This document shows, piece by piece, positions 11,276 to 24,030 of a stretch of DNA of 64,000 bases. Position 1 is the first letter of the stretch, and each line of letters begins with the position of its first letter. Made by a program: the position numbers and the translations under genes. The notes under the pieces are model-generated. The model was not told the origin of the DNA and did not search any database. It saw only the letters and a list, made by a program, of their open reading frames with translations. The stretch spans positions 124,407,374 to 124,471,373 of the forward strand of contig NC_066315.1 of assembly GCF_022539315.1 (NCBI RefSeq), written 5' to 3'. Source of the DNA: Serinus canaria. Taxonomy: Eukaryota > Chordata > Aves > Passeriformes > Fringillidae.

Positions 11276-14200
11276 AGGAGGACCTTATCTGTGCTGGTAT
11301 AAATTTATTGCTGTCTTCTGACACTTGGCCTCTGATGTGCAAATTAAGTCATTACCAGACCCCTAGAAGTCTTTCATGTGTAATAAAAGTACTCATTATC
11401 CAAATATTAAATAATTGGAGTTTTTTAAACTAATAGTTTTTGCCTTAAGAGTGTTTCAGGCTCTCACTTCTTCTGTGACCTGTTCAAGTTCTCTCCACAA
11501 CATCACTGAAGATCTAAGCATGCCCTGTACTGCCCCACATCCTCAAATAAGTGTGTGTTTTATGTCTTCTCCAGACTTGAGATCTGTAATCTTGAATAAT
11601 TTTTTTCAGAAAAGCTAACAGTTAATGTATATTGAGATACCATTTATTTGTTTTACCCCTTTCAGCAGAACCCAAACAGAACAAACACAATTTTGACCAT
11701 CCTTACAGGAAAGATGAATGCTTTAAGATAAATTGTCCATACAACTTTTCAAATGAAGAACCTTTCTGAAGATTATCTGTCTATGTCATTATTATACCTG
11801 GATACAGATCCTTTATGTCATTCCCTTTTGTCTGTATGGTACCAGTCTGGGAAAAGAGTGAGAGGGTTTTGATAAGTTTTCAGTACATTACAAGAAAAAG
11901 AAATGTGACAGAAGAACACATGTAATAAATTAAATTTGACATGTTTTTTATCTATATAAAATGGATTCAGAACAGCTGGTAATTGCAAATATTTTAGCAG
12001 TCATTTCTGATGCGGAATATTGCTTCTGTGCTCAACATTAATGAGATGTGAGTTGCACTTCATCAAATTGACAGTTCTCAGGTTTTTTTGATGAGCACGT
12101 GATACATTACTCAGAACAGTGCATAATGGATACATTTACCTGTGAAGAAAAGAGGAAATTCTTAGTTTCATTACCTGCTAGTGACCTACTTTAGCCATGC
12201 ATTACAGAGCTGTGCAAACAAATTTATGGGTACATATCAATAGAATAGCTAGAAATACTTCGGGTAAAAAGAAGTAGAAAAAACATTCAAAATGATAATG
12301 AAAAAGTTTTTATTTAGGGGAACAGGAAATAAATTTTACATTTTGAGAAGTAGACCTTGTACCTCTTAAAAAATTCAGGAACACTTCATTGAATGACTGG
12401 TACTTCCTCTTCAGTAAGACTTTTTTTTTAAAGTCTGTATTTTTAAAATTGCATTTGTTTTGTTGTTATTGAAAAAACAAGCTGTGATGACACACGAAAG
12501 TAGCTGTTGCCTCATTAGAAGTTTCAGAAGGAAGTCAGAGGGATTATTCAAATATTCAGTGTTATTCACCCACATAAGCAATATTATTGCCTTGGATTTC
12601 ACTGGGAAAGGAGTGCTGTCCATACTCAAGTCTAGAGAGATGATTAGAGGGACATTCCCAATTGCCCTAGTCAGATGCATATATGATTTTGAATAGATCT
12701 GCATAAAGTCAGTGGGTGAGCTTTCATGTCTCAGCATTATAGTTCTTGGGGGTTTTTAATGTTTTTTTAATTGTGAGCAGTGGAGGAATGTGCACACTCT
12801 AGCATGTAAAATTAATCTCTCCATCCTTACCTGTATCTGGGGGCTAAGACTTTGAATTTCTTCTTCTGGTGGTGAACCTGAAAAACAGTAAGGAAAATCC
12901 CAATAAAATAAATGGGACAATAAAGTAGGGATTTATAAGTCAACACTGCTGCTGGAGACTGAAAAGGTAAACATTTGATGGACTTGCTCCTAATTTCCAA
13001 AGCTAAAAGCATAATCCTTTGTAGGTATGCATGTTCTATCAAGTAAAATTGGGAGTTTTGTATGGTGGTTATGGTCACAGTGCAGGAAACTGGTAAAATA
13101 ACTGACTGCTGGGTTTGAAACTCTGTAGTGCCAAACTCCAATGGAATGAAATGCAGGTATTTTGAAGAATCTATTTTGGTTTCTTAGAAAAAGGAATTGC
13201 TGTAGTCCTCTGAACTTCTTTACAATGTAATTATTAGAACTGTAAATGAGAAAAAAGAATTATGTTAGAGAGATTCATTTGCTGAAAACAAAAAATGGGA
13301 TGTACCATAAAAATGAGGGGAACTCATGAAAAACTGGATGTCCTTTAGCACTGGCTTGAAAGAAAGAATTTGGATAAATCTCTGTAGTGAAACCTCCAAA
13401 TATTCTATTCTGTTGTCTTTAATTTCTTTTTTTCCTTTTTTCTGTTTTCTTTCCTATATTCTTTTAAAGCACCTGTTTTAAAAGGTCTTTTTTCTTTATT
13501 TGATCATGGGTCATAGGAACAATCCAAGTATCTTTTGCCTTCCTTTGTGTTCAGAATGTAACCATACATGACAGTAGCCTGTCCCCAGGGATTCCACAGA
13601 AGTTAACTTTATCAGCATCTGATTTCACTACAACTGACCAAATATGAAAAAGAGAAAACATTATGTTAACCCCTATAAAGACATAATTTCTGATGCAGAT
13701 AAAGAATTTATAATACTGCAATGCTGACAGTTCCAGAAACTCAAGTTTATAATGTAGGTATTGAAAACAGTGCAAATTTACAGAAGAATTGTCTCAGACA
13801 TTTTAACCTAAGAGCAATCTGATCCTGTTCTCTGCATATACATTAAGAAATTGAAAAGATCATTAACAGCAATGCTGGCACATATAAAAATATATTCATT
13901 TCAGAAAGGTTTTGGAAGGAGTTTCCTGGAAATTATTGCCATCAGGTTTTGGATTAATTTCTTCAAATGAGTTATGAGGAGTCTGAACATGTTACAGAAA
14001 GGATCACTGGCCGCTGGTGACAGCAGAGCATACGGAATTCTATCACCCAGAAAATCTCTTTGGTTTAAAAATTCTTCATTAAAGGATGTTTGCATCGAAA
14101 AAAACCAAAAAGGGAGCCATGTGTTAAAGAATATGAAGAAAATAATTTATTTGGCATTGATGGACTTAACGTTATTGACAGATTTAGGTTCTAGGTATAG

Positions 14201-16440
14201 ACATTCCAATTGTGTTTTCTAAATTTTGTGTATTCAGCTCATCAAGCCCAATCCTGGTAATTACATAGCATCTATTTATTTTTTATCAATAACTTTTGGA
14301 AAAGAAAAAAAAATCCTGGAAAAAAAACCAAAAATATCTCTGTGTGAAAAAAAGTAATAAAAAAAATCTTTTTTCCCACTCATACAACTTTATCTTTTTT
14401 TTCTATTTGGAAAAATCCAATGCTATATAATAAAATAGGACTGGGAATACTTCCTTGTTATTTTAGGCAATTTCCTTATTTAAAGTAATACCATAATAGG
14501 ACTAACTAAGATAAGTGGTGGGAAAAAAAATCTGAAGCTTGAAAGATCATGGGAGAGAACTGAACAGTGCTGAAAGCAGAATAGTACCTCAGCAGTCACC
14601 AGGTCTGTGAATCAAACCACAAAAATATAATAAGATGATATCTAGGTGAATGTAAGTTCTCCGGTTCTTATTTCTAAATTAGGAGCCATTAACTGGAAAG
14701 CATATCTGCTTTAAACTTGCTAGATACCAGTCAATGTTGCTGCAAATCTGAAATCTTGATACATTCACTAATACTCACTGTCATCTAAAATGGGGAAAAA
14801 CCCCAATTTGGTTTAATTCTCTTAGTCTCAGTTTCCTTGAAGTGAAATTTCTCTCCACCTTTTTCATCTTCACAAGGGTGTTAAGGACAAAAAAAAGCAC
14901 TGAAAACTTTATTTTTGATGACAACATTGAAAATTTTTTTTTAATACCACAACACAGAATTTAATTCCTAAGGCTGAGAGCTTCCTTCCAAGCAAGAGAC
15001 AAAATTCCAAAGCTCATTGCATTTGTAAAATACATTCTGATTAATGGGCAGAGCTGCACCCATGAAGACTTGACTTAAATCTGTGGACATAGGTTTTAGA
15101 AAAGCTCTACAGAAGTTGATGAGTGCAGGTAATTATTTTCTAAGTGTAACATCTCTTCAAGCATTCAGTTTGTTGAACCCAGATTAATTTTTTAAGCAAA
15201 TAGCAATGCTAGGAAGATTTTGCAGGTTTCTGCTATAACCATAGGAGGACAAAAATTATAAATGAAATTTTCATTTCTGTACCAATAACTCTCTTTTAAC
15301 AAGCTTTAAGAGCATAAATATTTGATTTTGCTTCTCAAATGAATGCAGTTCAATAAGCAGTAGCAATAATTTTTCTGTTTCTGAACACTGATTTCGAGGA
15401 CCTCAGCAGATTACAGAGCACATTGCAGACTGGAAGGTGAAATATGTGAGATTTAATGAATCACAAGAATCTGCTGTAGCATTCCTTCAATTATAATAAA
15501 ATTCCAGAACTTGCGTTTTTTAAAATAAAGTAAAATATTACCCTTCCAAACTCATGATTTTTTAAAATGGGTATTTAATGAATGTTTTGATTGGTCACTT
15601 GACGTGAGTTTGTAACATGTATTTTGCTTATGGCTCAGGCACAAACTTTAACCATAAACTTCAGACATTAATCCATTCAAACTGAAAACAAAATATTCCA
15701 GTAATTTTCAGATCTCTATGCTACAAATTTTCAGAAAAATATTCTGTCAGAAGACATCACAAAATTAAGTCTCGTGTCAGTGCTCCATTCTTTGGGAACT
15801 TTTTCACTTTAGGAGGTTGGCAGAATCGAAATGAGGAAGTTTTGTACTTCTTTGGAACTGTGCTGTAGGAAAACACATTGTGGTTACAAAATAACTAAAT
15901 ACTGGTTTTAGTACTACTTGCATTTAGTGCTTTATTAAGAAAAGATAAAAGCCAGGAGAAAGGAAGTATGGAAATTTCAGCTCCGAAAATTTCAAACTTC
16001 CTGTTGCTGTGCTGCTAAAATCTTAGAAATTTAAATCATTTAGCTGAAATTTTGTCTCTCAGTTCAGAATGACTGTGTGATCCCAACTCTGCATAGTGCT
16101 GTGATCCTGATATTTTGAGAACTGTAAAACTGAACATTTATCCCGACAGGAAAATTATGTACATAACACATATATTACATATTATTCCTCTGAAAAATCT
16201 TTAAAAATCCCTCTGTCCTCTCTCTTTCTCTATTTCTTATGGTTATAGAAAGAAGTGTTACAGTGATGCACACAGAAGAAGAAAAATTCTGTCCCAAAAC
16301 CTAGAATTGTGAATCCTATTGGGAAGGCACATACACAATCTCAAATTTTGTAAGTGTAGCAATGAAAGACGATTTTCAGAATGTTTGGAAGTTATTTGAT
16401 GTGTCTATATTGTACTCTCACAAAGTTTTTCTTCTGGATA
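11276..16440. other. AT-rich non-coding stretch
   Basis: No gene, transposon or RNA recognised. A pyrimidine-rich tract lies near 13415-13500. Overlapping short open frames at 12.4-13.1 kb are of a length expected by chance. Confidence 0.55.
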
Positions 16441-16890
16441 CATTATTTAGTGAAACCGATAACAACATGCCGTAATAACACCGAAACCTAGTCAGTAATT
16501 CTGTATGACTAAACAGATGAAAATAAAAATATTCATGATTATATATTAGCTGGATATATCAGGATATATTAGCTTTCTGGATATACTAGCTCTCACCTTT
16601 TAATAGGGTCATAGAAACAACCAGGTAGTAGTGTTTGGGTTACTGCTTATGGCCATATTGTTATTTTGCAGATATGTTATCTTAAAATACCATGACGATG
16701 GTTTTCTTTGTATTCTAGTTTATATGTGGGTTCTACTAGACATCCTCAAATAGAATTTAAATAGAATTTAGTGGGTTTTTTCCTTCTGTGTTCTACTTTC
16801 TATATCTTAATTTCATAACCCATTCTTTAAATATGAAAGCTCACGATGTCATTTGCCTGCGTCGATTGACTTCGCTACGATCCTGCCTTT
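16441..16890. other. AT-rich segment carrying two CpG clusters
   Basis: Three CpGs fall within 27 nt (16457, 16470, 16482) and five within 36 nt (16844, 16860, 16863, 16873, 16878), although the surroundings have very few. Between them are a degenerate 'ggatatat..agct' repeat (16541-16590) and an 11-bp tandem repeat AAATAGAATTT (16748-16758, 16759-16769). No promoter elements or repeat family were recognised. Methylated vertebrate DNA loses CpG, so clusters in AT-rich DNA suggest recent arrival, lack of methylation or constraint. Confidence 0.5.
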
Positions 16891-17773
16891 TTCATCTGCA
16901 AAAACATAGCTGCTCCTCAGGGTTTCAAACCAGATGGACTGGTAATCCATTGAATTGCCAGCCAAGAGAGTTCATTTCTGAAAGGCACAAATAAGGGCTG
17001 GAAAAGGAATTTTCAAATACAGAAACTAAGCAGTATTTTTAACATTGCTGATTTTCCCACACATTGCTGTAAAAACTAGGAGTCCATTCTTCTTTATTTT
17101 GTTTGGGAGACTCATAAATAAAATACCATAAGAATGAGTTTTGTATTTTAGGTAGTCTACTGAAAATGTAGTAATTTATATGACTGCTTGCAAACTTTTT
17201 TTTCTTTCCAATAGAATCTGAAAATTATGAAATAATATTTTACTTGCTTTCACATTCTTAGCATACTAATTACGTCTGCATCATATTCCACTCATTATCA
17301 TCTTTTATGCACCCTAATTACTCATTTTTAAGACTACTGGCCTAATTTTGAATGTGAGTGAACAATTATTTTTCTAGACTGATCAGTTGTGGGGGGTGGA
17401 TTGTTAATTTTTTGTTTTTTTCTCTAACTTCTCCCAGAACTAAATATTCTAAATGTTTCAGACAAAGTTTACTGTTTTAGCTAATAAAACTTTGTCTTTC
17501 AGAGGACAATAATATTCTTATTGCTCTTGGATTTTGCCTCTAACTGAAAAAGCTGTGCTGGTGATGTGCAGTACTCATATTTTTTTTCTCTTTTCTTAAA
17601 CCTCTTCTAGGTTTAAGAAGGCATAACTCTATTCTTAAGTAGCTTAAGGGATGGAAGTCAAATTAGAGGAGCTGTGGAGAAGAGTAAACTTTTTTCTTAG
17701 CACGTAACATTTTACCTATTTTGAGCACAACCACAGTAGGATGTACGTATTTCAAGGCTTAGTAGTTTGACAC
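16891..17773. other. AT-rich non-coding stretch
   Basis: Nothing recognisable beyond T-rich runs. Confidence 0.5.
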
Positions 17774-18358
17774 TCAAATCAACAATATTGCTGTTTCTCT
17801 ATGAAGCAGCCTATTCTTTTTGAATCTAGGGAGCTGAATAAGGACAAGAATCAATACCTGGAAGGAGCATATGATTGCACATTCTCTGCATGTTGTGGTC
17901 TCAGGAGTAAAATGTGTGTGCTGATATACTGTTATTGGTTGGCCATATGTTCTGATTCTGTTTGTGTGGAAATAAACATCCTGGATGTGCATTGACATTT
18001 GAAAGTTGCATTCCCACTTACATGTAACATATGCATTTCGGTCAAGTTTTATATTCAGAGCATTTATCATAGTCTCATTCTGAGGATGCAAAAAGAAGAT
18101 CCAGATTGTAATTTGATTCCCAGCATTGTTTTTGCCTCCTTCTCTATGCATAATTATTTTATAATGATGAAAAAGACTCACAGTAAATCCTAAAATAATG
18201 AAAGCCAGTGTAAAATTACTATCAGAATTTATAGGCTTTGCAGTAAGTAGCAGAAGACCAAATGTAGCAGAAATGTGGAAACAGGCAAAACTTGTCTTAG
18301 AATTAAATGAACTACTAGACTTTTCAAAACCTTTGTCATCATGAGTCGTAACAATCAT
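17774..18358 (-). CDS. Unidentified 194-codon open frame; coding status doubtful
   Basis: This is the longest non-microsatellite open frame in the window: 194 codons from the first ATG, and open upstream to a TGA at 18413-18415, about 212 sense codons stop to stop. With roughly 36% GC a stop is expected about every 14 codons, so a frame this long is unlikely by chance (my rough expectation is about 0.01 per window). I do not recognise the protein. Visible traits: two hydrophobic segments near residues 25-42 and 50-65, N-glycosylation-type sites (NFT, NET), a Cys/His-rich middle and a hydrophobic stretch near residues 165-178. The start context is poor (T at -3, A at +4), and no clear splice sites, promoter or poly(A) signal were assigned. 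It could be an exon, a decayed pseudogene, or a fluke. Confidence 0.2.
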   Translation of the reverse strand: MIVTTHDDKGFEKSSSSFNSKTSFACFHISATFGLLLLTAKPINSDSNFTLAFIILGFTVSLFHHYKIIMHREGGKNNAGNQITIWIFFLHPQNETMINALNIKLDRNAYVTCKWECNFQMSMHIQDVYFHTNRIRTYGQPITVYQHTHFTPETTTCRECAIICSFQVLILVLIQLPRFKKNRLLHRETAILLI

Positions 18359-19294
18359 ATAGGGGGTTAGGACAATGTTAACATAACTTAATGGACAGGC
18401 AGGACTGGTGACTCAAAATGCCAAATAAATGACAACATACCAAAAATAGTCATGAAATCACCATTTTGTAGAGTGGAGATAAATCCCTGTAGTAGGAAGG
18501 TCTGTCAAAAAGATTTTGACTAGTTTACTAAAGATTTGAGAGGGAAGTTTACGGTCAAGATAATGCCAAAGTTTTTTGCTGTAAAAATAAATAAGGAGTC
18601 TGAGTTAAGACAGAAAATTAAAATATTCCAGATTTATTTGTTCTTAAAAAATTAAGTGGTGCTTGGACTGAGGAGCTCTAATAAGTCCTTTACTTCACCT
18701 GATCAGATCACCCCCTCTCAAGAAATGATTCAGCGCATTCAATAAAATTTTTAGTGGATCTTTCTCTGTAATATACTTCTGCTAAAATGATCACAAGTAG
18801 CTAATGTTAGAGATAAAGACAAAAAACCCCAATGTTTAAGTTGACTCTTGGCTTAAGGTGTTAATTTCTCATAGAAGTGAAGTCATAATTTTTTGCTGTT
18901 TTCCATAGTTACATGGCAGGCAAATAACTCACTTACAGATCTTACTCTATGGGACAGTTTCCCTCAACTTTATGATTTGACACAGGCAAAAATAAAATAA
19001 ATTAAAAGAAGAAAAGAAAAAAAAAGTGATACTGAGAGAAGGAGCCTAAAGGTAGTTCATGGAGTCATTGTTATTGGCAAACTTTTCTGAGACAGCAGCA
19101 GATGTTGAATATAACAATATCTACTTTGTTAAGTAGTTTGTGTTAAGTGTTCCACTCACAGAATTTGTATGAGTCTAGAAAATGAAGCAAAAGAGGAATG
19201 GTGGATCCTTGGGGAGAACCTATAATTCCATCACTTGGCTTAAAAGGAAAGAAAGGTGTTATGACTGAATGGAAGCAGGAACATTTGTCAAGAA
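18359..19294. other. AT-rich non-coding stretch
   Basis: No gene or transposon seen. Holds an A/G-rich tract at about 18980-19030. Confidence 0.5.
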
Positions 19295-19318
19295 GTTAGG
19301 ACCTGAGGAGGTCCTAAC
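19295..19318. repeat. Perfect 10-bp stem hairpin
   Basis: GTTAGGACCT (19295-19304) is followed by loop GAGG and its exact reverse complement AGGTCCTAAC (19309-19318). Half of the stem is G/C. It is not followed by a T run, is not the length of a microRNA precursor and does not resemble a known RNA family. It also contains AGGACCT/AGGTCCT, one mismatch from a nuclear-receptor half-site. Confidence 0.85.
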
Positions 19319-22300
19319 CTGAGCACAGGTGAGGTAGGACATGAAAACAAATGAGGTAAAGAAGATACTGACAGTATGAAGGGACAGTGCACACAGAAAT
19401 AGAGCAGGTGAAAGGTAAGCAAGCCAACAGAGAAATTACTGTTAACAATATGAGAAGAGTTTGGAGCATTTTTGTTAAAACTTTCAGAGAACTAGTTGCT
19501 TATTGGCACGGTTTTTAATTTTCATGGATGTGTTTTTTCCATATAAAACAAAGAATATTTGAGTAACATGATGATTGTAGCTCATACTGATCCAAAATAT
19601 AAAAAACAACCATGACTGACAGAGATGGAGTAAAAATTAAAAAATGGGAAAATTAACCACTGTGAATAATAAGAAAAAAATCCAGACATATAAAGGCAAA
19701 AAACATATTATAGGATTTACATTCATAGGTTAGAAAACAGGGAAGAAAATACAACAGAGTGTTACTAGAACTGTTGTGGATGTTCCATTTCCAGGTCTCC
19801 AAGTGGATACCCATTCAAGACTTCTTATTAATAGTAAGCACTATATATACACATGTAATTACCATAAACTTTAAACACCCTTTCTAATTACTTATTTGAA
19901 ATTGATGTCACTGTATTTTCCAAGTACATTCTGACAGTCTTAGCTTGTATTTCTTAGCAGGAAAATTATCACTGAAATTCAAGAAAATGGAAGCTGAAAT
20001 ACTGAAATCTGTGCACTTGCTCAGTTTAAGACAAGAGGAAAATTTCCAACCTATAAGTTTAAAAGACTGATAAGTATTTACTAGGAGGAAATAGAGGGAG
20101 AATCTTTACAAAAAAATCACTTCTTAATCCTGCATCACTTTGCCTGAAAACACATATTTCAGAGCATATATTTTAGCAGTTTAACCGGTGGGGTCATTTA
20201 AGAATGCTACATATCAGTCAAGAGATACTCTTTTCCTTACTGCACAATTTTCCTAAAGACAGCTTCAGTTATATCATCTGCTGAAGTACTGTGCTTCTTC
20301 TACTCTCTTGTTATTGGCAATAATGGAAGCAAAATGAGAGCAGAAAAATCACTGCCGTGTCTGCCTTGTTCTACAGTTTCTCACTGGCTGAAATCTGAGC
20401 CTAGCTAAAACTACCTATATGAGTATATCTATTGTGGGGTGCTGAATCAATTTTCTTTTGTTTCCAAAGCAGAGATTATTTTCAAGTTCATCAGATGAAT
20501 GTGTTAGACCCTGAATTATCTCAATATACCACCAAGCCAATTCTATATCCAACATTTTCTGGGTGAGAAAACACCCAGTGATGCCCCAAGGAACAGTAAT
20601 GTGCTCAGAGAGCAGCTGAGACACACAGGTTGTACACAACAGATGGTACTGAGCATGTGTTTTAGGCAGAGCTGCATGACATTTACTCTAAAAGTGCTAC
20701 TTTTTCTTAATATATTTCCTTGGTGTTTTCACTATATTGTCAAGTTTCATTCAAAAGCTGGGGAATGTTCACTTCAGACAGGATGAATTTGAAGGAGCCC
20801 TCTTTGGCAGAAGCCACTTTTTCCTCTCTGGTTGTGCATTAACACACTGCAGAGGCATTTCTGAGTGGTAGTTTGGGAATTAGAACTTCAAATTTCTCAG
20901 TAATAGGACATTAGTTGAGAACAAGAAGGTGGAGGAAAAATAGTCTACCAAATTCTGTGCAGGAAATAGTTTTGCTAATTGCCCACTAAAAACACTTCTA
21001 AGTGAGACATCCTAGCTCAGGCACCTCCAAAACATTTCCCACTGCACAAAATAAGTAAATCATTAATTTTTGAAATTATCAATGCATTTAAGAAATTTAT
21101 CAGATGGTGATGGTAAAGGACATTCAACATCCAAGCCAGCTCTGCTGTTTGTGAGCACCAGGTACCTCTGCAGTATCAGGAACAAATGAGCTATTTAGCA
21201 ATCTTGTCACACCTGCACTTATAGCCCTCTGACTTTACAGCAGCTATGTGAACATAGTCTCTCCTGCTTTACATTGATGCACAGTCTGCTTTGTATACAT
21301 GGTGGGGGGAGTTTAGAATTGATTTTTGAGGAGAATTGCCTTTTAAGGGTAGAAATTGTGATGAATGTTAGGAAAACTTGAGACCTATAGTGAGCAGAGC
21401 ATAGTCACAGCAATCCTTGACCTTCCAATAAGTCATCTTGCACAATATTTTCACTGTTTATGTGTGTTTCTTGCCAGCATTTCACAAAAACCCTTATGTC
21501 TGAAACAGCCCCCTAGTGTGGAGATATATCAAGCTTCATTACAAATGAAGCCAGCTGTGCTGTTTATAGGTGTATTAGATTTTTAAATTTTTTAATGGAG
21601 TTTTATGTGATAGATGGGAGAATGTGTTCTTTTATAAAATGGATACTTCTGAGAGTTGTCATTGTCAGGGGCATAAAAGCAAAGGGTTTGCAGTTTGTGT
21701 CTTAAGAACTTGTGTCTTAATGCTTCCAATTCTTCCACTTATGTTGTTTCATACTTGTAGGTTTCACTACTAGAGCCAAAAACATACTTCCTCCTCTGGA
21801 GAGTTGGAAAAGGCAACCTAGCAGTGGCAAAACTAAACTGAACCCCAAAATCCTTTCTGAAATTAAAATACCTTGTAAGCAAGGACATTGTCACTGAACA
21901 CCAATGACTACACTGTGAGCGCAGACAAAAGCTTATTCTTCTTTGTGCCATTCAAGAATTAGAAAATACTCCAGCCACTCCACTCCTCTCCCATGTGCTC
22001 CATAACTTTTGATCAGCACACAACCAGGAGTGGTGTGAGTGGGACGGTGCCTGGGGTGCAGGAGCTGATGTGCATCCAGCCCCATCTCATCTCTGCAGGC
22101 ATCTCAGGCTGCTGCTCTCCCTTTTCCCAGAAAGGAAGACAAGGCATCTCACTAAGGCCTGCATTTTTTTAACTCAGAAGGAAGTTTTAGTTTTCAGAGA
22201 AAACATTCAATCAAAAGAGTCTGTAGGATTCCAAAAGTTGTATATACCTTCAAGGGCCAGCGTCTTTCTCCGAGGGGAACTTGTTTTCATTACTAAGGTA

Positions 22301-22822
22301 ATTCAAGATTAAACAAAGCACTGTTCAGATGAATCTGATAAACAACCAGAAGTAAGTCCACAAATATCTCATTGCAACCTAGTACTAAATTTTCTTTTAC
22401 TTCCTTTGAGAACTAGATAGTTGTCACCAGGGTTTGGGTTGAAAAAGAAATTTCTTTTATTTATTTATTTTATATTATACCAGTGAGTGTGGGAAAATGG
22501 TAGAAAAATTACACTTTGAAGCTGATTTTGTGTATTAACTTTTTGCAGAATCAGAGTGGGAGGACTTGGTGCTACAGTTGAAGTACTGATGACAATGTCC
22601 ATTAGAGAATTTTTCTTTCTGTACAACCCCTCTTAGCTGAGGTCAGTTCCTTATTCCCATTAGTTGGCTTATTTGTTTTCCCTTCTCACCCAGAGGTCTG
22701 TTGCTCAGGGTTTTTTAAAATATCAATGTAATTATAACAAGAATCTTCTGTGTTTAAATAGTTCCTCAATTAATTTGATGTAGCCAATATTTCTTATATT
22801 TCCTTTCTCTAAAAATAAAAGC
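19319..22822. other. AT-rich non-coding stretch
   Basis: No gene or repeat family recognised in 3.5 kb. A short GC-richer patch at about 22015-22130 has no recognisable identity. Confidence 0.55.
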
Positions 22823-22860
22823 CAAACAAACAAACAAACAAAAAACCCCCCACAAAAACC
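22823..22860 (+). repeat. (AAAC)n microsatellite and A/C-rich tract
   Basis: About five CAAA units are followed by mixed poly(A) and C runs. On the minus strand this is another T/G-rich tract like those at 2.9 and 36.6 kb. Confidence 0.85.
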
Positions 22861-23867
22861 CAGGGCCTCTCATGGCTATATTAGTATCTTACTATGTAGT
22901 AGACTCTGTCATTTCTACCTACAATTTTTAAAAAATAATCCCAGGTTGTTTAACCTTGCTTAAATCATGACAGCAAATGAGGTTAGTTTAAATGAACTGC
23001 ATAGTGCTATAAATTAGTAAATAAGACAGTCAATTAACCAAATTAAATCTTATTGGAAATTGGCTGCTGCCATCTGGAAATTTTTTATTAGACTTTATAG
23101 CTGGCATGACCTTTAGAGTGCAACTGGCAGGATTTTTTATTTCTCTAAGAAACGTTTGGCTTAGAAGAACAGAGTATTTGTAAAATATTTTTTTTTCCGT
23201 ACTTGATGGATAATTGTAGTGGAATATAAAATATTCCTGTCAGTGAATAGGCAGCTGAGTAGGTATGGACTTCTTACTGCAAAATCTGAGTTACTTGTCT
23301 ATGTGCTAGAATCCGTTTTTCTCTCTTGTATTAATAATACCATCTTCTAATACACTCTGGAATCTATAACAGTAAGATTGGCCTTTATCAGTCAGTCTCT
23401 AAGATGCTTAATTTTTTTAAATTTACCACCCTTTAAAATGTCCAGAAAAATCAAAGTCATGAATACTGATGCTTTAAGGTACCATTTCTGTGTTACTAAA
23501 GCAATTTTCTCTTTGGGCAGCTTCAAAGAGCATTATCTAGTTGTGTTGAATATTTGTGCATGTTTTCCCTGCAGGAAAACAGCAGGGTGGTGCAATCCTG
23601 AGGGACAACTTGCTTAATGCTAGCTTGGGGGTCACTGCATCGTGGTTTGTATGAATAATTTCAGGGCAGGTATGGTGTCTGTGTTACTGCATGGCATTGC
23701 CCTTACCTTTAGTTGGTGGGAGGTTTGTGGCTTGCTGACTTCATTAAGGCTGCTTGACCTGCTGCCTGTGTCAGTTTGTAGGCATGAACTTACACTGAGG
23801 TAAAGTCTCCTCTTCCTGACAGCCCTGTTTCCAAAGGAACTTTAGTGGCAAGTGATGGACTGCCCAG
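22861..23867. other. Non-coding stretch without recognised features
   Basis: AT-rich to about 23580, then somewhat GC-richer towards the CR1 fragment. The GC-richer part (23600-23867) might be a more diverged 5' continuation of that CR1, but I cannot support it by eye. Confidence 0.45.
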
Positions 23868-24030
23868 GTAGGTTGCCCAGAAACTTTGTGGAGTCTCCAT
23901 CCTTGGAGATGCACATAAACCATCTGGACATGAACCTGGCAACTGTAGTTGTCCCTGAGTGAGCAGAGGGTGATGTGGACATGATGATCTTAAGAGCTCA
24001 CTTCCAGCCTCAGAAACTCTGAGGTTCTGT
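23868..24030 (+). mobile_element. CR1 LINE 3'-end fragment, sense orientation
   Basis: Landmarks of the sense CR1 3' end in order: 'aggttgcccagaaactttgtgg', 'tctccatccttggagatgc', 'catctggacatgaacctgg', 'ccctgagtgagcagagggtg', 'catgatgatcttaagagc' and a final 'ctctgaggttctg'. It is strongly diverged, 5'-truncated and non-coding. Its close similarity in layout to the copy at 3200-3490 suggests a related subfamily. Confidence 0.85.

Noticed and set aside
16605..16640. Phrase 'gggtcatagaaacaacc' as a possible CR1 terminus
   Set aside because: Only a dozen bases resemble the antisense CR1 end and nothing CR1-like follows.
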